From Vibrio mimicus CAIM 602 (lineage in GTDB: Bacteria > Pseudomonadota > Gammaproteobacteria > Enterobacterales > Vibrionaceae), in the NCBI RefSeq assembly GCF_000338875.1, contig NZ_AOMO01000066.1:1-64000 (forward strand): a DNA stretch of 64,000 bases, read 5' to 3'. This document shows, in pieces, positions 17,121 to 25,188 of this stretch. The notes under the pieces were generated by a model. It saw only the letters and a list, made by a program, of their open reading frames with translations, ran no database searches and was not told where the DNA came from. Within the stretch, counting starts at the first letter, position 1. Each line of letters begins with the position of its first letter. Both the position numbers and the translations under genes were made by a program.

Positions 17121-18297
17121 TCACTCTTCATCATCGGCCATAAAGGCTTCGAGCAGATCATTGAGGAACAGTTTGCCCTTCTCAGTAATTTGCCAATGCT
17201 GATCATCTTCACTGAGATAGCCTTCACTGAGCGCCCAATCTAAGGTTGGACGGATCACTTCAATCGCCAGTCCCGTGGTGGCGGTAAAATCGGCTTTCGG
17301 GCACGGTTCAATCAAGCGGAAGCGGTTCATAAAGAACTCAAACGGCTTGTCTTGATCGGCAACCAACTGCTCGCTATCCAAGTAGGCTTTGGCCAGATTG
17401 TTTAGCGCAGCCAAGTAGCCGCGCGGATGCTTGGTTTTGGTGGTGCGGACAATGCGTCCATCAGCAAAACTCAGTTTTCCGTGCGCGCCGCAGCCAATCC
17501 CGAGGTAATCACCAAAGCGCCAATAGTTGAGGTTGTGCTGACACTGATAGCCCGGTTTGCTATAGCCGGAGATCTCATACTGCACATATCCTGCATCACT
17601 GAGCTTTTTATGTCCTAGCTCGAAAATATCCCATAGCGCATCTTCATCAGGCAGTTTGGGCGGTTTCGAGTAAAACAGCGTGTTGGGTTCAATCGTCAGT
17701 TGATACCAAGACAGATGCGGCGGATTCAGCGCAATCGCCTGATCCAAATCGGCCAGTGCTTGCTCTGGAGTTTGATCCGGTAAGCCGTGCATCAAATCCA
17801 AATTAAAGCTGTTGAGGCCAATTTGATGCGCCAACTGTGCGGCGCGAACTGCTTCTTGTTGGCCGTGAATGCGCCCTAAACGCGCTAATTTTTCTGGCTC
17901 AAAACTCTGCACACCAATCGAAATACGCGTGACTCCCGCGGTGCGATAGCCAGCAAAACGCTGCGCTTCAATCGTGCCGGGGTTGGCTTCCATGGTGATC
18001 TCAATGTCTGGCTTAAACGCAATACGCTCGGCAACGCCTTGCAGCAAACGCGCGATGCCTTCAGCAGAGATAAGGCTCGGTGTGCCGCCGCCAATAAATA
18101 TCGAATGCAGCAGGCGAGGATCGCCCTTGAGCTGGTAACGTTCGATGTCGCGATCCAGATCTTCCAGCAGCGCATCCAAATACTCTTGCTCAGGAATATC
18201 GCCTTTCTGCGCGTGCGAGTTGAAATCGCAGTACGGGCATTTCTGCACGCACCACGGAATATGAATGTATAAGCTAAGCGGCGGGGGGCGTTAGCAT
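17121..18297 (-). pseudogene. hemW: Heme chaperone HemW (radical SAM), frameshifted near the N terminus
   Basis: HemW is a radical-SAM family heme chaperone related to HemN. The natural start is ATG 18297 (MLTPP...), overlapping the rdgB stop. The C run there has six C (plus-strand G at 18283-18288), so this frame reads MLTPPAA and stops. With five C it reads MLTPPPLSLYIHIPWCVQKCPYC, joining the long frame to give 391 aa. The main open frame can only start at a GTG at 18248, just after the first Cys of the radical-SAM CxxxCxxC motif, so that product would lack a cluster ligand. The remaining domain is intact (GGGTPSL, EANPGT, the HemN C-terminal domain). Confidence 0.9.
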
Positions 18298-18893
18298 GTG
18301 CGCTGCTCTTCAATCGCTTTGAACAGTTTTTGTAGGGCTTTACCGCGATGTGAAAGCTGTTTTTTGCGTACCGGTTCTAGCTCAGCAGAAGCGCAGTTTT
18401 CTTCCGGAACCCAGAAAATAGGATCGTAACCAAAGCCATTGCTGCCGTGTGGTGCGGTGAGGATTTTGCCTTCCCACTTGCCGTGGCAAACAATAGGCGT
18501 TGGGTCATCCGCGTGGCGCATCAACACCAGTACACAATGAAAACGCGCGCTGCGCTGTTCGTTTGGTACATCTTGCATCGCAGCCAGCAGTTTGTTCAGG
18601 TTGTCACTGTCGCTCGCATGCTCGCCCGCATAGCGAGCAGAATAGATACCTGGTGCTCCGTTTAGGTAATCCACTTCCAAACCGGAATCATCGGCAATCG
18701 CGGGTAAGCCGGTAATTTGCGCGGCATGACGTGCCTTGATGATCGCATTTTCAATAAAAGTGGTGCCTGTTTCTGCCACATCAGGGACGTTGAATTCGCT
18801 TTGCGCGACTACATCAAACCCAAAATCGGCCAATAGGTCTGCCATTTCACGCACTTTGCCTTGATTGCCCGTGGCTAAAACGATCTTTTTCAT
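18291..18893 (-). CDS. rdgB: dITP/XTP pyrophosphatase (Ham1 family)
   Basis: RdgB hydrolyses dITP, dXTP and related noncanonical purine nucleoside triphosphates, keeping them out of DNA. The 200-aa length is typical. Family motifs are the N-terminal ATGNQGK substrate-binding loop, FIENAIIKARHAA, the metal-binding ADDSGLEVDYLNGAPGIYSARYAG, and GSNGFGYDPIF. It lies between the DUF4426 gene and hemW in the conserved leftward cluster, and its stop overlaps the hemW start by 7 bases, suggesting translational coupling. Confidence 0.97.
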   Translation of the reverse strand: MKKIVLATGNQGKVREMADLLADFGFDVVAQSEFNVPDVAETGTTFIENAIIKARHAAQITGLPAIADDSGLEVDYLNGAPGIYSARYAGEHASDSDNLNKLLAAMQDVPNEQRSARFHCVLVLMRHADDPTPIVCHGKWEGKILTAPHGSNGFGYDPIFWVPEENCASAELEPVRKKQLSHRGKALQKLFKAIEEQRTC

Positions 18894-18962
18894 GCTGTTC
18901 TCTGTTGTAAATATGGGGGAAACCGACTGCTGTGCAGTGAATTTCCCCTGTTTTCTATAAAA

Positions 18963-19394
18963 TTACTGTTCTGTATAAAACTTCTGGCTGAAGGTCAGTT
19001 TTCCTGCCCCTTTTAGGCCAGCATCGATATCAATATCAAAGGTCAGCATCTCTTCGTTGCTGATCGGCACTTCTGCCAAGTAGTAAATCGCGTTCCCTTC
19101 TTTGACTTGCTTAAAGGTCAGTTCACGCAAGTTACCAATCAGGTTTTTGGCATGCCCTTTGAGCTTGGCTTCGGTCGCGGGTTTACCCAATGAAGCGCGA
19201 TCTAACACACTGATATTGAGGATCGCGGTATAACCGTTGCGCGTCAGCTGATAACTACTAGCGACCTTCGGGGTTAGAAACGTTGAGTTGAACGCTGAAT
19301 AGTGCACTTCAATATCTTTGATGGTTTTCTGCTGCTCAGCGGCGGCAGGCAAAACCACTAAAGAGAGTAATAGCGACATAATCCATTTACGCAT
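18963..19394 (-). CDS. DUF4426 periplasmic protein
   Basis: This protein of unknown function is common in Vibrio and Shewanella relatives at this spot. The 143-aa sequence has a clear Sec signal peptide (MRKWIMSLLLSLVVLPAAAEQ, cleavage near residue 19), so the mature protein of about 124 aa is periplasmic. No catalytic motif, cysteine pair or lipobox is seen. It sits between yggU and rdgB. A terminator hairpin lies only about 17 bp upstream, so it may rely on read-through or its own promoter. An AAGGAGA ribosome-binding site precedes the ATG. Confidence 0.88.
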   Translation of the reverse strand: MRKWIMSLLLSLVVLPAAAEQQKTIKDIEVHYSAFNSTFLTPKVASSYQLTRNGYTAILNISVLDRASLGKPATEAKLKGHAKNLIGNLRELTFKQVKEGNAIYYLAEVPISNEEMLTFDIDIDAGLKGAGKLTFSQKFYTEQ

Positions 19395-19410
19395 AACCGA
19401 TTCTCCTTGT

Positions 19411-19436
19411 GAAAAAACTCCCTCGTTAGAGGGAGT
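19411..19436 (-). terminator. Terminator/attenuator after yggU
   Basis: Eight-base stem ACTCCCTC/GAGGGAGT (19417-19424 with 19429-19436) is followed on the minus strand by TTTTTT. It separates yggU from the DUF4426 gene and almost touches that gene's ribosome-binding site. Confidence 0.75.
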
Positions 19437-19487
19437 ATATCGTCTTCTTGAAGTTGCCGCGGTATTGGCTTTAACTTCGATTGAGTA

Positions 19488-19781
19488 TTACGACTCGAGA
19501 AGTGCTGCAATTTCAGGTGGGATCTGGCTGGGCTGCTGGATGCGCACTTGTTTGTGTCGTCCAAGTTCGCCCTTTTCGATCACCACTGAACCTTTTGCTA
19601 CCTTGCACTGTTTAGCGAGAAACTTGCTCAAGTGTGCATTGGCTTTACCATCAATTGGCGGAGCAGTGATGGCGACTTTGAGTTCCTCATCATGCAGGCC
19701 GACAATGCTGTCGCGGCTCGCTTTCGGTTGAATATAGAGTCGCAGCAGTAAATCATCCCCTTCTCGCCATACGGCTGCCAT
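19488..19781 (-). CDS. yggU: DUF167 / YggU family protein
   Basis: This small cytosolic protein has unknown biochemical role. The 97 aa cover the whole DUF167 domain, with the family blocks LYIQPKASRDSIVG and the highly conserved APPIDGKANAHLSKFLAK. It abuts yggT (shared junction at 19781), and the yggS-proC-yggT-yggU order is conserved widely in gammaproteobacteria, so it is very likely co-transcribed with them. A terminator follows. Confidence 0.94.
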   Translation of the reverse strand: MAAVWREGDDLLLRLYIQPKASRDSIVGLHDEELKVAITAPPIDGKANAHLSKFLAKQCKVAKGSVVIEKGELGRHKQVRIQQPSQIPPEIAALLES

Positions 19782-20339
19782 TACAACTGATACCAGATAG
19801 GGCCAATAAAATCGCCCATCAGGAAGTTGGCAAATTGCAGCACAATAAACAGCACCAGTACGCTGAGATCAAAGCCGCCCATCACCGGAATAATGCGGCG
19901 GATTGGTGCGAGCATAGGTTCAGTCAGTTGGTGGAAAACGTACTCGATTGGGCTACGGCCTTGGCTTACCCAGCTCAGGATAGCGCGGATCAGCAATACC
20001 CAGAACAGCAAACCACCTGCGGCTTTAATTAATGAAAGCAGGCCGAGGAATAGGAAATCGGCACTGAAAGTGACGGCTCCACCAGAAGCAATCAGTACCA
20101 AAGCCACGTATTTCAGAACGCAGAGTACATAGGCAAACAGCACGGTAGCGAGATCCATGCTACCCAATGAAGGGATTACGCGGCGTAGTGGGCCAACCAC
20201 GGGTTGTGTGGCTTTAACAATAAATTGCGAAAACGGATTGTAGAAATCGGCGCGAGCGGCTTGTAGCCAAATGCGACAAAATGACCACCATGATATAGAG
20301 ATCAAACAGTGTGTTGATGAGAAAACTCATTGCATTCAT
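19781..20339 (-). pseudogene. yggT: YggT family membrane protein, frameshifted near the N terminus
   Basis: This inner-membrane protein has two YGGT domains and is linked to osmotic or ion stress in other bacteria. The natural start is ATG 20339 (MNAMSFLINTLFDLYIMVVIL). The next codons should be RIWLQAARADFYNPFSQF, but these are one frame off because of an extra base at about 20276 (GCGACAAA where GCGCAAA is expected on the plus strand). Corrected, the protein is 185 aa. The remaining frame is intact, with two NPFSQF/SPIEYV-type repeats, each followed by a PxRRxIP motif (RRVIPSLG, RRIIPVMG), and four or five membrane helices. It sits between proC and yggU. Confidence 0.85.
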
Positions 20340-20396
20340 AAGTTGCCCTTATTGATTTTGATGCCGCAAACAGAATGGAAAGTCGCGGCCTTAACG

Positions 20397-21215
20397 TTAA
20401 AACAGTTGTTCCATTTCCTGCGCGCGAGCGACGGCCGCTTGCATTGCTTTCGCGACGATATCGCTGAGTTGGTGATCGTTAAAAGTCTGGATCGCTTGCG
20501 CTGTCGTGCCGCCTTTTGACGTCACTTGCTCACGCAGCGTCGCTAGTGATGTTTCTGGGTTTGCTTTCACCATTTCAGCCGCACCAAGTGCAGATTGCTG
20601 TACCAGCAAGCGTGCGGTCGCTTCATCAAAGCCTTGTGCCATGGCTTCTTGCTGCATGGCTTGCATAAACAAGAAGAAATAAGCGGGAGCGCTACCTGCG
20701 GCAGCAATCACGCTGTTGATGCCGGATTCTTCAGTCACCCAGCACACTTCACCGACGCTTTGCATCAGTTGAGTGGTAAAGGTTTTATCCGCTTCACTCA
20801 CTGAATCTGGCGCATACAAGCCACTCATACCACGATTAACCAGCGAAGGGGTATTCGGCATCACACGCACTAAATGCAGTTGCGTTGCCAGCATTTCATT
20901 GAGTCGTTTCACCGATACGCCTGCTGCAATCGAGATAACTAATTTTCCAGAGAAATCGACTGTTTGCAGTGGCTTACACACGTCTGCCATCAGTTGTGGT
21001 TTTACCGCTAACACCACCACATCGGCTTCTTGCGCCGCAGCAAGGTTATCGCTGGTGGTGCGAATGCCATATTGCGCTTCAAGAGGCTCGCGGCGCGTGA
21101 GTGAAGGAGCGGTCGCGACGATTTTATTCGCGGCATAACCACTGGCAATCAATCCCGCAATAATGGCGCGCGCCATGTTTCCTGCGCCGATAAAGGCGAT
21201 GCTTCTCTGTTCCAT
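20397..21215 (-). CDS. proC: Pyrroline-5-carboxylate reductase
   Basis: ProC catalyses the last step of proline synthesis, reducing pyrroline-5-carboxylate with NAD(P)H. The 272-aa protein has the Rossmann motif FIGAGNMARAI at the N terminus, the KPQ segment (VLAVKPQLM), VRVMPNTPSLVNRG, and the C-terminal P5CR signature around EQVTSKGGTTAQAI. It lies between yggS and yggT in the same direction, the common gammaproteobacterial arrangement. Confidence 0.97.
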   Translation of the reverse strand: MEQRSIAFIGAGNMARAIIAGLIASGYAANKIVATAPSLTRREPLEAQYGIRTTSDNLAAAQEADVVVLAVKPQLMADVCKPLQTVDFSGKLVISIAAGVSVKRLNEMLATQLHLVRVMPNTPSLVNRGMSGLYAPDSVSEADKTFTTQLMQSVGEVCWVTEESGINSVIAAAGSAPAYFFLFMQAMQQEAMAQGFDEATARLLVQQSALGAAEMVKANPETSLATLREQVTSKGGTTAQAIQTFNDHQLSDIVAKAMQAAVARAQEMEQLF

Positions 21216-21269
21216 TCGATGCTCTCAAATCTAAAGTGGTTTCACTTGTCACTACGGGCGATCCCAGTA

Positions 21270-21980
21270 CTAAGCGTTGCGGCTGTAATCACGCTCACCA
21301 AAAATCGCCGTACCAATCCGCACAATGGTGCTGCCAGCTTCAATTGCGGCTTGCATATCGCCACTCATGCCCATTGATAAGGTATCAATGTGTGGGTATT
21401 TCTGTGCCAGTTGTTGCTGCAACTCGGCTAATTGCGTAAAAGCCGCCAGTTGCGCAGGGTAATCCGGCACGTTTTCTGGGATTGACATCAGTCCTCTTAA
21501 CGTGAGGTTTGGCAGGCCAGAAATCAATTCAGCTAATGTAAATAATTGTTCCGGTTCGATACCAGATTTTGAGGCTTCACCGCTGGTGTTCACCTGAATC
21601 AGCACTTGCAGCGGCGGCATATCCGCAGGGCGCTGTTCATTGAGGCGCAAGGCAATTTTTTCGCGCTCAATGGTGTGTACCCAGTCAAAATGTTCCGCCA
21701 CCAAGCGCGTTTTATTCGACTGTAGTGGGCCGATAAAGTGCCACTCCAGCGCTAATTGCGGATGATGCTCGGCAAAATAGCGGATTTTATCGACGCCTTC
21801 TTGCACATAATTCTCACCAAAGCAGCGTTGTCCTGCTTGGGTTGCTTCAAGAATAGCCTCGACAGGTTTGGTTTTGCTTACCGCGAGAAGTTGCACAGCG
21901 CTTCGAGCGCGTCCACACTTTTGTTGTGCGCTTTCGATCTGTGCAGTGATATGTTCAATGTTTTGTTGAATACTACGCAT
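21270..21980 (-). CDS. yggS: PLP homeostasis protein (YggS/PROSC family)
   Basis: This cytosolic PLP-binding protein has no known catalytic activity and is involved in vitamin B6 homeostasis. The 236-aa protein has the PLP-lysine segment LLAVSKTKP at about 35-40, then FGENYVQEG, WHFIGPLQSNK and the C-terminal SMGMSGDMQAAI phosphate-binding stretch. It heads the leftward proC cluster and is divergent from pilT with only 25 bp between the two start codons, so the promoters of each probably extend into the other's coding sequence. Confidence 0.96.
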   Translation of the reverse strand: MRSIQQNIEHITAQIESAQQKCGRARSAVQLLAVSKTKPVEAILEATQAGQRCFGENYVQEGVDKIRYFAEHHPQLALEWHFIGPLQSNKTRLVAEHFDWVHTIEREKIALRLNEQRPADMPPLQVLIQVNTSGEASKSGIEPEQLFTLAELISGLPNLTLRGLMSIPENVPDYPAQLAAFTQLAELQQQLAQKYPHIDTLSMGMSGDMQAAIEAGSTIVRIGTAIFGERDYSRNA

Positions 21981-22005
21981 AGCCAGACTTTATTAAGGAA
22001 TTTAA

Positions 22006-23043
22006 ATGGATATCGCTGAGTTACTGGAATTTAGTGTAAAGCATAACGCGTCAGATCTACATCTTTCTGCAGGTGTTCCACCTATGGTACGGATTGATGG
22101 TGAAGTTAGGAAGCTCGGCGTGCCTGCTTTTACTCATTCTGACGTACATCGCTTGGTATTTGAAATAATGAATGATGCCCAGCGCAGTGAATATGAAGAA
22201 AAATTAGAAGTCGATTTTTCTTTTGAATTACCCAACGTTGGCCGCTTCCGGGTTAACGCGTTTCACCAATCGCGCGGATGCTCTGCGGTATTTCGTACCA
22301 TTCCGACGGTGATCCCAACGTTAGATCTGCTTGAAGCTCCTGAGATTTTTACCAAGATCGCCAATTATGAAAAAGGCTTAGTGCTGGTCACTGGACCTAC
22401 CGGTTCGGGTAAATCCACCACGCTCGCGGCGATGGTTGATTACGTGAATGCCCACCATAACAAGCACATTTTGACCATTGAAGATCCGATTGAATTTGTA
22501 CACAGCAACAATAAGTGTTTGATCAACCAACGCGAAGTGCACCGTGATACCCATAGTTTTAAAAATGCCCTGCGCTCGGCATTGCGTGAAGACCCAGATG
22601 TGATTCTGGTTGGTGAGCTGCGTGACCAAGAAACCATTAGCTTGGCGCTTACCGCGGCAGAAACGGGTCACTTGGTGTTTGGTACACTGCACACCAGCTC
22701 GGCGGCAAAAACCATCGACCGTATTATCGACGTGTTTCCCGGTAGCGATAAAGACATGGTGCGCTCAATGCTTTCTGAATCTCTGCGTGCAGTTATCGCA
22801 CAAAAGCTACTGAAACGAGTTGGTGGTGGCCGTGTTGCTTGCCATGAAATCATGCTGGCGACTCCGGCAATCCGTAACTTGATCCGTGAAGATAAGGTGG
22901 CGCAGATGTATTCGATCATCCAAACCGGTGCCGCTCATGGCATGCAGACGATGGAGCAAAATGCGAAGCAACTGATTGCGCGTGGCGTGGTGGATGCGCA
23001 AGAAGTGCAGAGCAAAATCGAGTTGGATTTAAAAGCATTTTAG
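22006..23043 (+). CDS. pilT: Type IV pilus retraction ATPase PilT
   Basis: PilT is a hexameric cytoplasmic ATPase that depolymerises type IV pili, powering retraction, twitching and DNA uptake. The 345-aa protein has an N-terminal PAS-like domain, Walker A GPTGSGKST at about 131-139, the Asp and His boxes (TIEDPIEFVH and AAETGHLVFGTLHT), Walker B DPDVILVGELRD, and the PilT-specific AIRNLIRE motif near residue 288. AAGGA lies 7 bp before the ATG. pilU follows after 14 bp. In V. cholerae the pair acts on the MSHA and chitin-regulated (ChiRP) pili, whose structural genes are elsewhere. Confidence 0.97.
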   Translation: MDIAELLEFSVKHNASDLHLSAGVPPMVRIDGEVRKLGVPAFTHSDVHRLVFEIMNDAQRSEYEEKLEVDFSFELPNVGRFRVNAFHQSRGCSAVFRTIPTVIPTLDLLEAPEIFTKIANYEKGLVLVTGPTGSGKSTTLAAMVDYVNAHHNKHILTIEDPIEFVHSNNKCLINQREVHRDTHSFKNALRSALREDPDVILVGELRDQETISLALTAAETGHLVFGTLHTSSAAKTIDRIIDVFPGSDKDMVRSMLSESLRAVIAQKLLKRVGGGRVACHEIMLATPAIRNLIREDKVAQMYSIIQTGAAHGMQTMEQNAKQLIARGVVDAQEVQSKIELDLKAF

Positions 23044-23057
23044 GTAGGTAAACACAG

Positions 23058-24164
23058 ATGGAGTTGAATCAATATCTAGATGGGATGCTGAGCCATAAAG
23101 CATCGGATCTTTACATCACCGTTGGAGCGCCGATTTTATATCGGGTCGATGGTGAATTGCGCGCGCAAGGTGAAGTGCTCAGTTTGGCGGATGTGACGAC
23201 CTTACTGCATGCAATGATGGATGACGCGAGACAAGCGGAATTTAAGCAGACGCGTGAAGCGAACTTTGCTGTAGTACGCGAAAGTGGCCGTTTCCGGGTG
23301 AGTGCGTTTTTCCAACGTGAATTGCCGGGAGCGGTGATCCGCCGGATTGAAACGCGTATTCCCACCTTTGAAGAGCTGAAATTACCCGCGGTACTGCAAA
23401 ATTTAGCGATCGCGAAACGCGGTTTAGTTTTGGTGGTAGGCGCAACCGGTTCGGGTAAATCGACCACTATGGCAGCCATGACCGGCTATCGTAATCAGCA
23501 CCGCACCGGGCATATATTGACGGTCGAAGATCCGATTGAGTTTGTGCATGAACATAAGCGTTGTATCGTCACCCAACGAGAAGTCGGCTTAGATACTGAA
23601 AGCTATGAAGTGGCGTTGAAAAACTCGCTGCGCCAAGCACCGGATATGATTTTGATTGGTGAAATTCGCAGCCGAGAAACCATGCAATACGCGATGACCT
23701 TCGCGGAAACGGGGCATTTGTGTATGGCCACACTGCACGCCAACAACGCCAACCAAGCTTTAGAGCGGATTTTGCATTTAGTGCCGAAAGAACAGCGTGA
23801 GCAGTTCTTGCTCGACTTGTCACTCAACCTAAAAGGGGTGATTGGCCAGCAACTGTTGCGCGATAAAAACGGCAAAGGGCGACATGGGGTGTTTGAAGTT
23901 CTGCTCAATAGTCCACGAGTCGCGGATTTGATTCGCCGCGGCGATCTGCATGAGCTTAAAACGACGATGGCGCGTTCCAAAGAAGTAGGCATGCAGACCT
24001 TCGACCAAGCCTTGTACCAACTGGTGGTGGACGACAAAATCAGCGAGCAAGATGCCCTGCACAGTGCGGATTCGGCCAACGATCTGCGTTTGATGCTCAA
24101 AACCAAGCGTGGTGATAACTACGGCAGCGGATCTTTGCAGAATGTGAAGATCGATATGGAGTAG
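23058..24164 (+). CDS. pilU: PilT-dependent retraction ATPase PilU
   Basis: PilU is a PilT paralogue that, in V. cholerae, adds retraction force only when PilT is present. The 368-aa protein has the same architecture: Walker A GATGSGKST, TVEDPIEFVHEHKRC, Walker B APDMILIGEIRS, and the His box AETGHLCMATLHA. In place of PilT's AIRNLIRE it has RVADLIRRG, and it has a longer C-terminal tail, as is usual for PilU. It is co-transcribed with pilT. Confidence 0.95.
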   Translation: MELNQYLDGMLSHKASDLYITVGAPILYRVDGELRAQGEVLSLADVTTLLHAMMDDARQAEFKQTREANFAVVRESGRFRVSAFFQRELPGAVIRRIETRIPTFEELKLPAVLQNLAIAKRGLVLVVGATGSGKSTTMAAMTGYRNQHRTGHILTVEDPIEFVHEHKRCIVTQREVGLDTESYEVALKNSLRQAPDMILIGEIRSRETMQYAMTFAETGHLCMATLHANNANQALERILHLVPKEQREQFLLDLSLNLKGVIGQQLLRDKNGKGRHGVFEVLLNSPRVADLIRRGDLHELKTTMARSKEVGMQTFDQALYQLVVDDKISEQDALHSADSANDLRLMLKTKRGDNYGSGSLQNVKIDME

Positions 24165-24282
24165 CGGTTGGTTGCTTTGTGCGCTTTGCTTTCACTCCCT
24201 GCAACTCAAGCGAGTTTGGGATAGAGCTTCGAGTCTGGATTGTGCATACTGCCACTTTCTCGGCTGAATAGGTGGAGTGCGC

Positions 24283-25080
24283 ATGCAGATCACGACTCAA
24301 GAATATCTCGCATTAGGTGACGCGATTGCGGCGTTAAAGACGCCGCAATTTACGTCTCGCCTCGTGGCTGTGTTGCGTTGTATTGATGATTTTGATTGTG
24401 CGGTGATCTTGGGTTATCGCCCTAAAAAACATCCGATTTATCTGTATGACTCGCTCTCGACCCAGCGTGAGCTGCTGTTTCAGCGTTATCTGACTCACGC
24501 CTATCTTGATGATCCTTTCTATATCGCACTCGAACAAAATGCACGCTCAGGTGTGTTTCATCTCTCCGATTTAATGCCGCTCAGTCCACAGCAAAAAGCC
24601 TATCAACACCAGTTTTATGCGCAAACCGGCTGGCAAGATGAAGTGAGTTTGGTGGTCAATCTGGATGGAGATCGTTCGATTGTGGTGTATCTCGGCTGCT
24701 TTAAGCCGCGCTCTTTTCCACGCGAACAGATTGCCGCGTTGCAACAGCGGTTTACGGTGCTGGAAGCGTTATGCCAGCAGCATTGGCAGCAGCAGCCACT
24801 GCGGTTAGCTGAAAGTGCGCAGCAAAGCCAAGAGTTACGGATTTGGGTTGAGCAGGCGATCCAGAGTTTTGGCGCGCAGCGTTTAAGCCCGCGTGAGCAG
24901 GAGATCACCGCATTGCTCATTCAAGGTTTAGACTCGCAAGAGATTGCCGATGCGTTGGCAATCAGCCACGGCACAGTCAAAAATCATCGTAAACGCATCT
25001 ATGCCCAATTGCATGTCAGCTCGTTGAGTGAGCTGTTTCAACTGTTTCTCAATCATCTGATCGGCGCTGCAGCGGGCTAG
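24283..25080 (+). CDS. LuxR-type (GerE HTH) transcriptional regulator
   Basis: This is a predicted DNA-binding regulator of unknown target. The start at ATG 24283 (MQITTQEYLALGD) is favoured over the in-frame GTG at 24277, because the GGTGGAG Shine-Dalgarno lies 6-12 bp before the ATG. The 265-aa protein ends in a full GerE/LuxR helix-turn-helix at about 200-255 (LSPREQEITALLIQG, SQEIADALAISHGTVKNHRKRIY). The N-terminal 190 residues show no acyl-homoserine-lactone signature or receiver domain that I recognise. It stands alone between pilU and tyrS with no obvious partner. Confidence 0.85.
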   Translation: MQITTQEYLALGDAIAALKTPQFTSRLVAVLRCIDDFDCAVILGYRPKKHPIYLYDSLSTQRELLFQRYLTHAYLDDPFYIALEQNARSGVFHLSDLMPLSPQQKAYQHQFYAQTGWQDEVSLVVNLDGDRSIVVYLGCFKPRSFPREQIAALQQRFTVLEALCQQHWQQQPLRLAESAQQSQELRIWVEQAIQSFGAQRLSPREQEITALLIQGLDSQEIADALAISHGTVKNHRKRIYAQLHVSSLSELFQLFLNHLIGAAAG

Positions 25081-25188
25081 GATGTCTTTCTTCCCTCGGT
25101 CGTCAATCACTAAGATTGTCCCTTTAGGGACATCGCTCCCGATGTTTAAAGTTGGTTACTCTGCTTGGCAAGACTTTTGGGAGGCAGA

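Noticed and set aside
25100..25135. Attenuator or T-box-like leader for tyrS
   Set aside because: Only a five-base GTCCC/GGGAC hairpin is present, with no T run and no T-box core; T-box control of tyrS is not expected in Vibrio.
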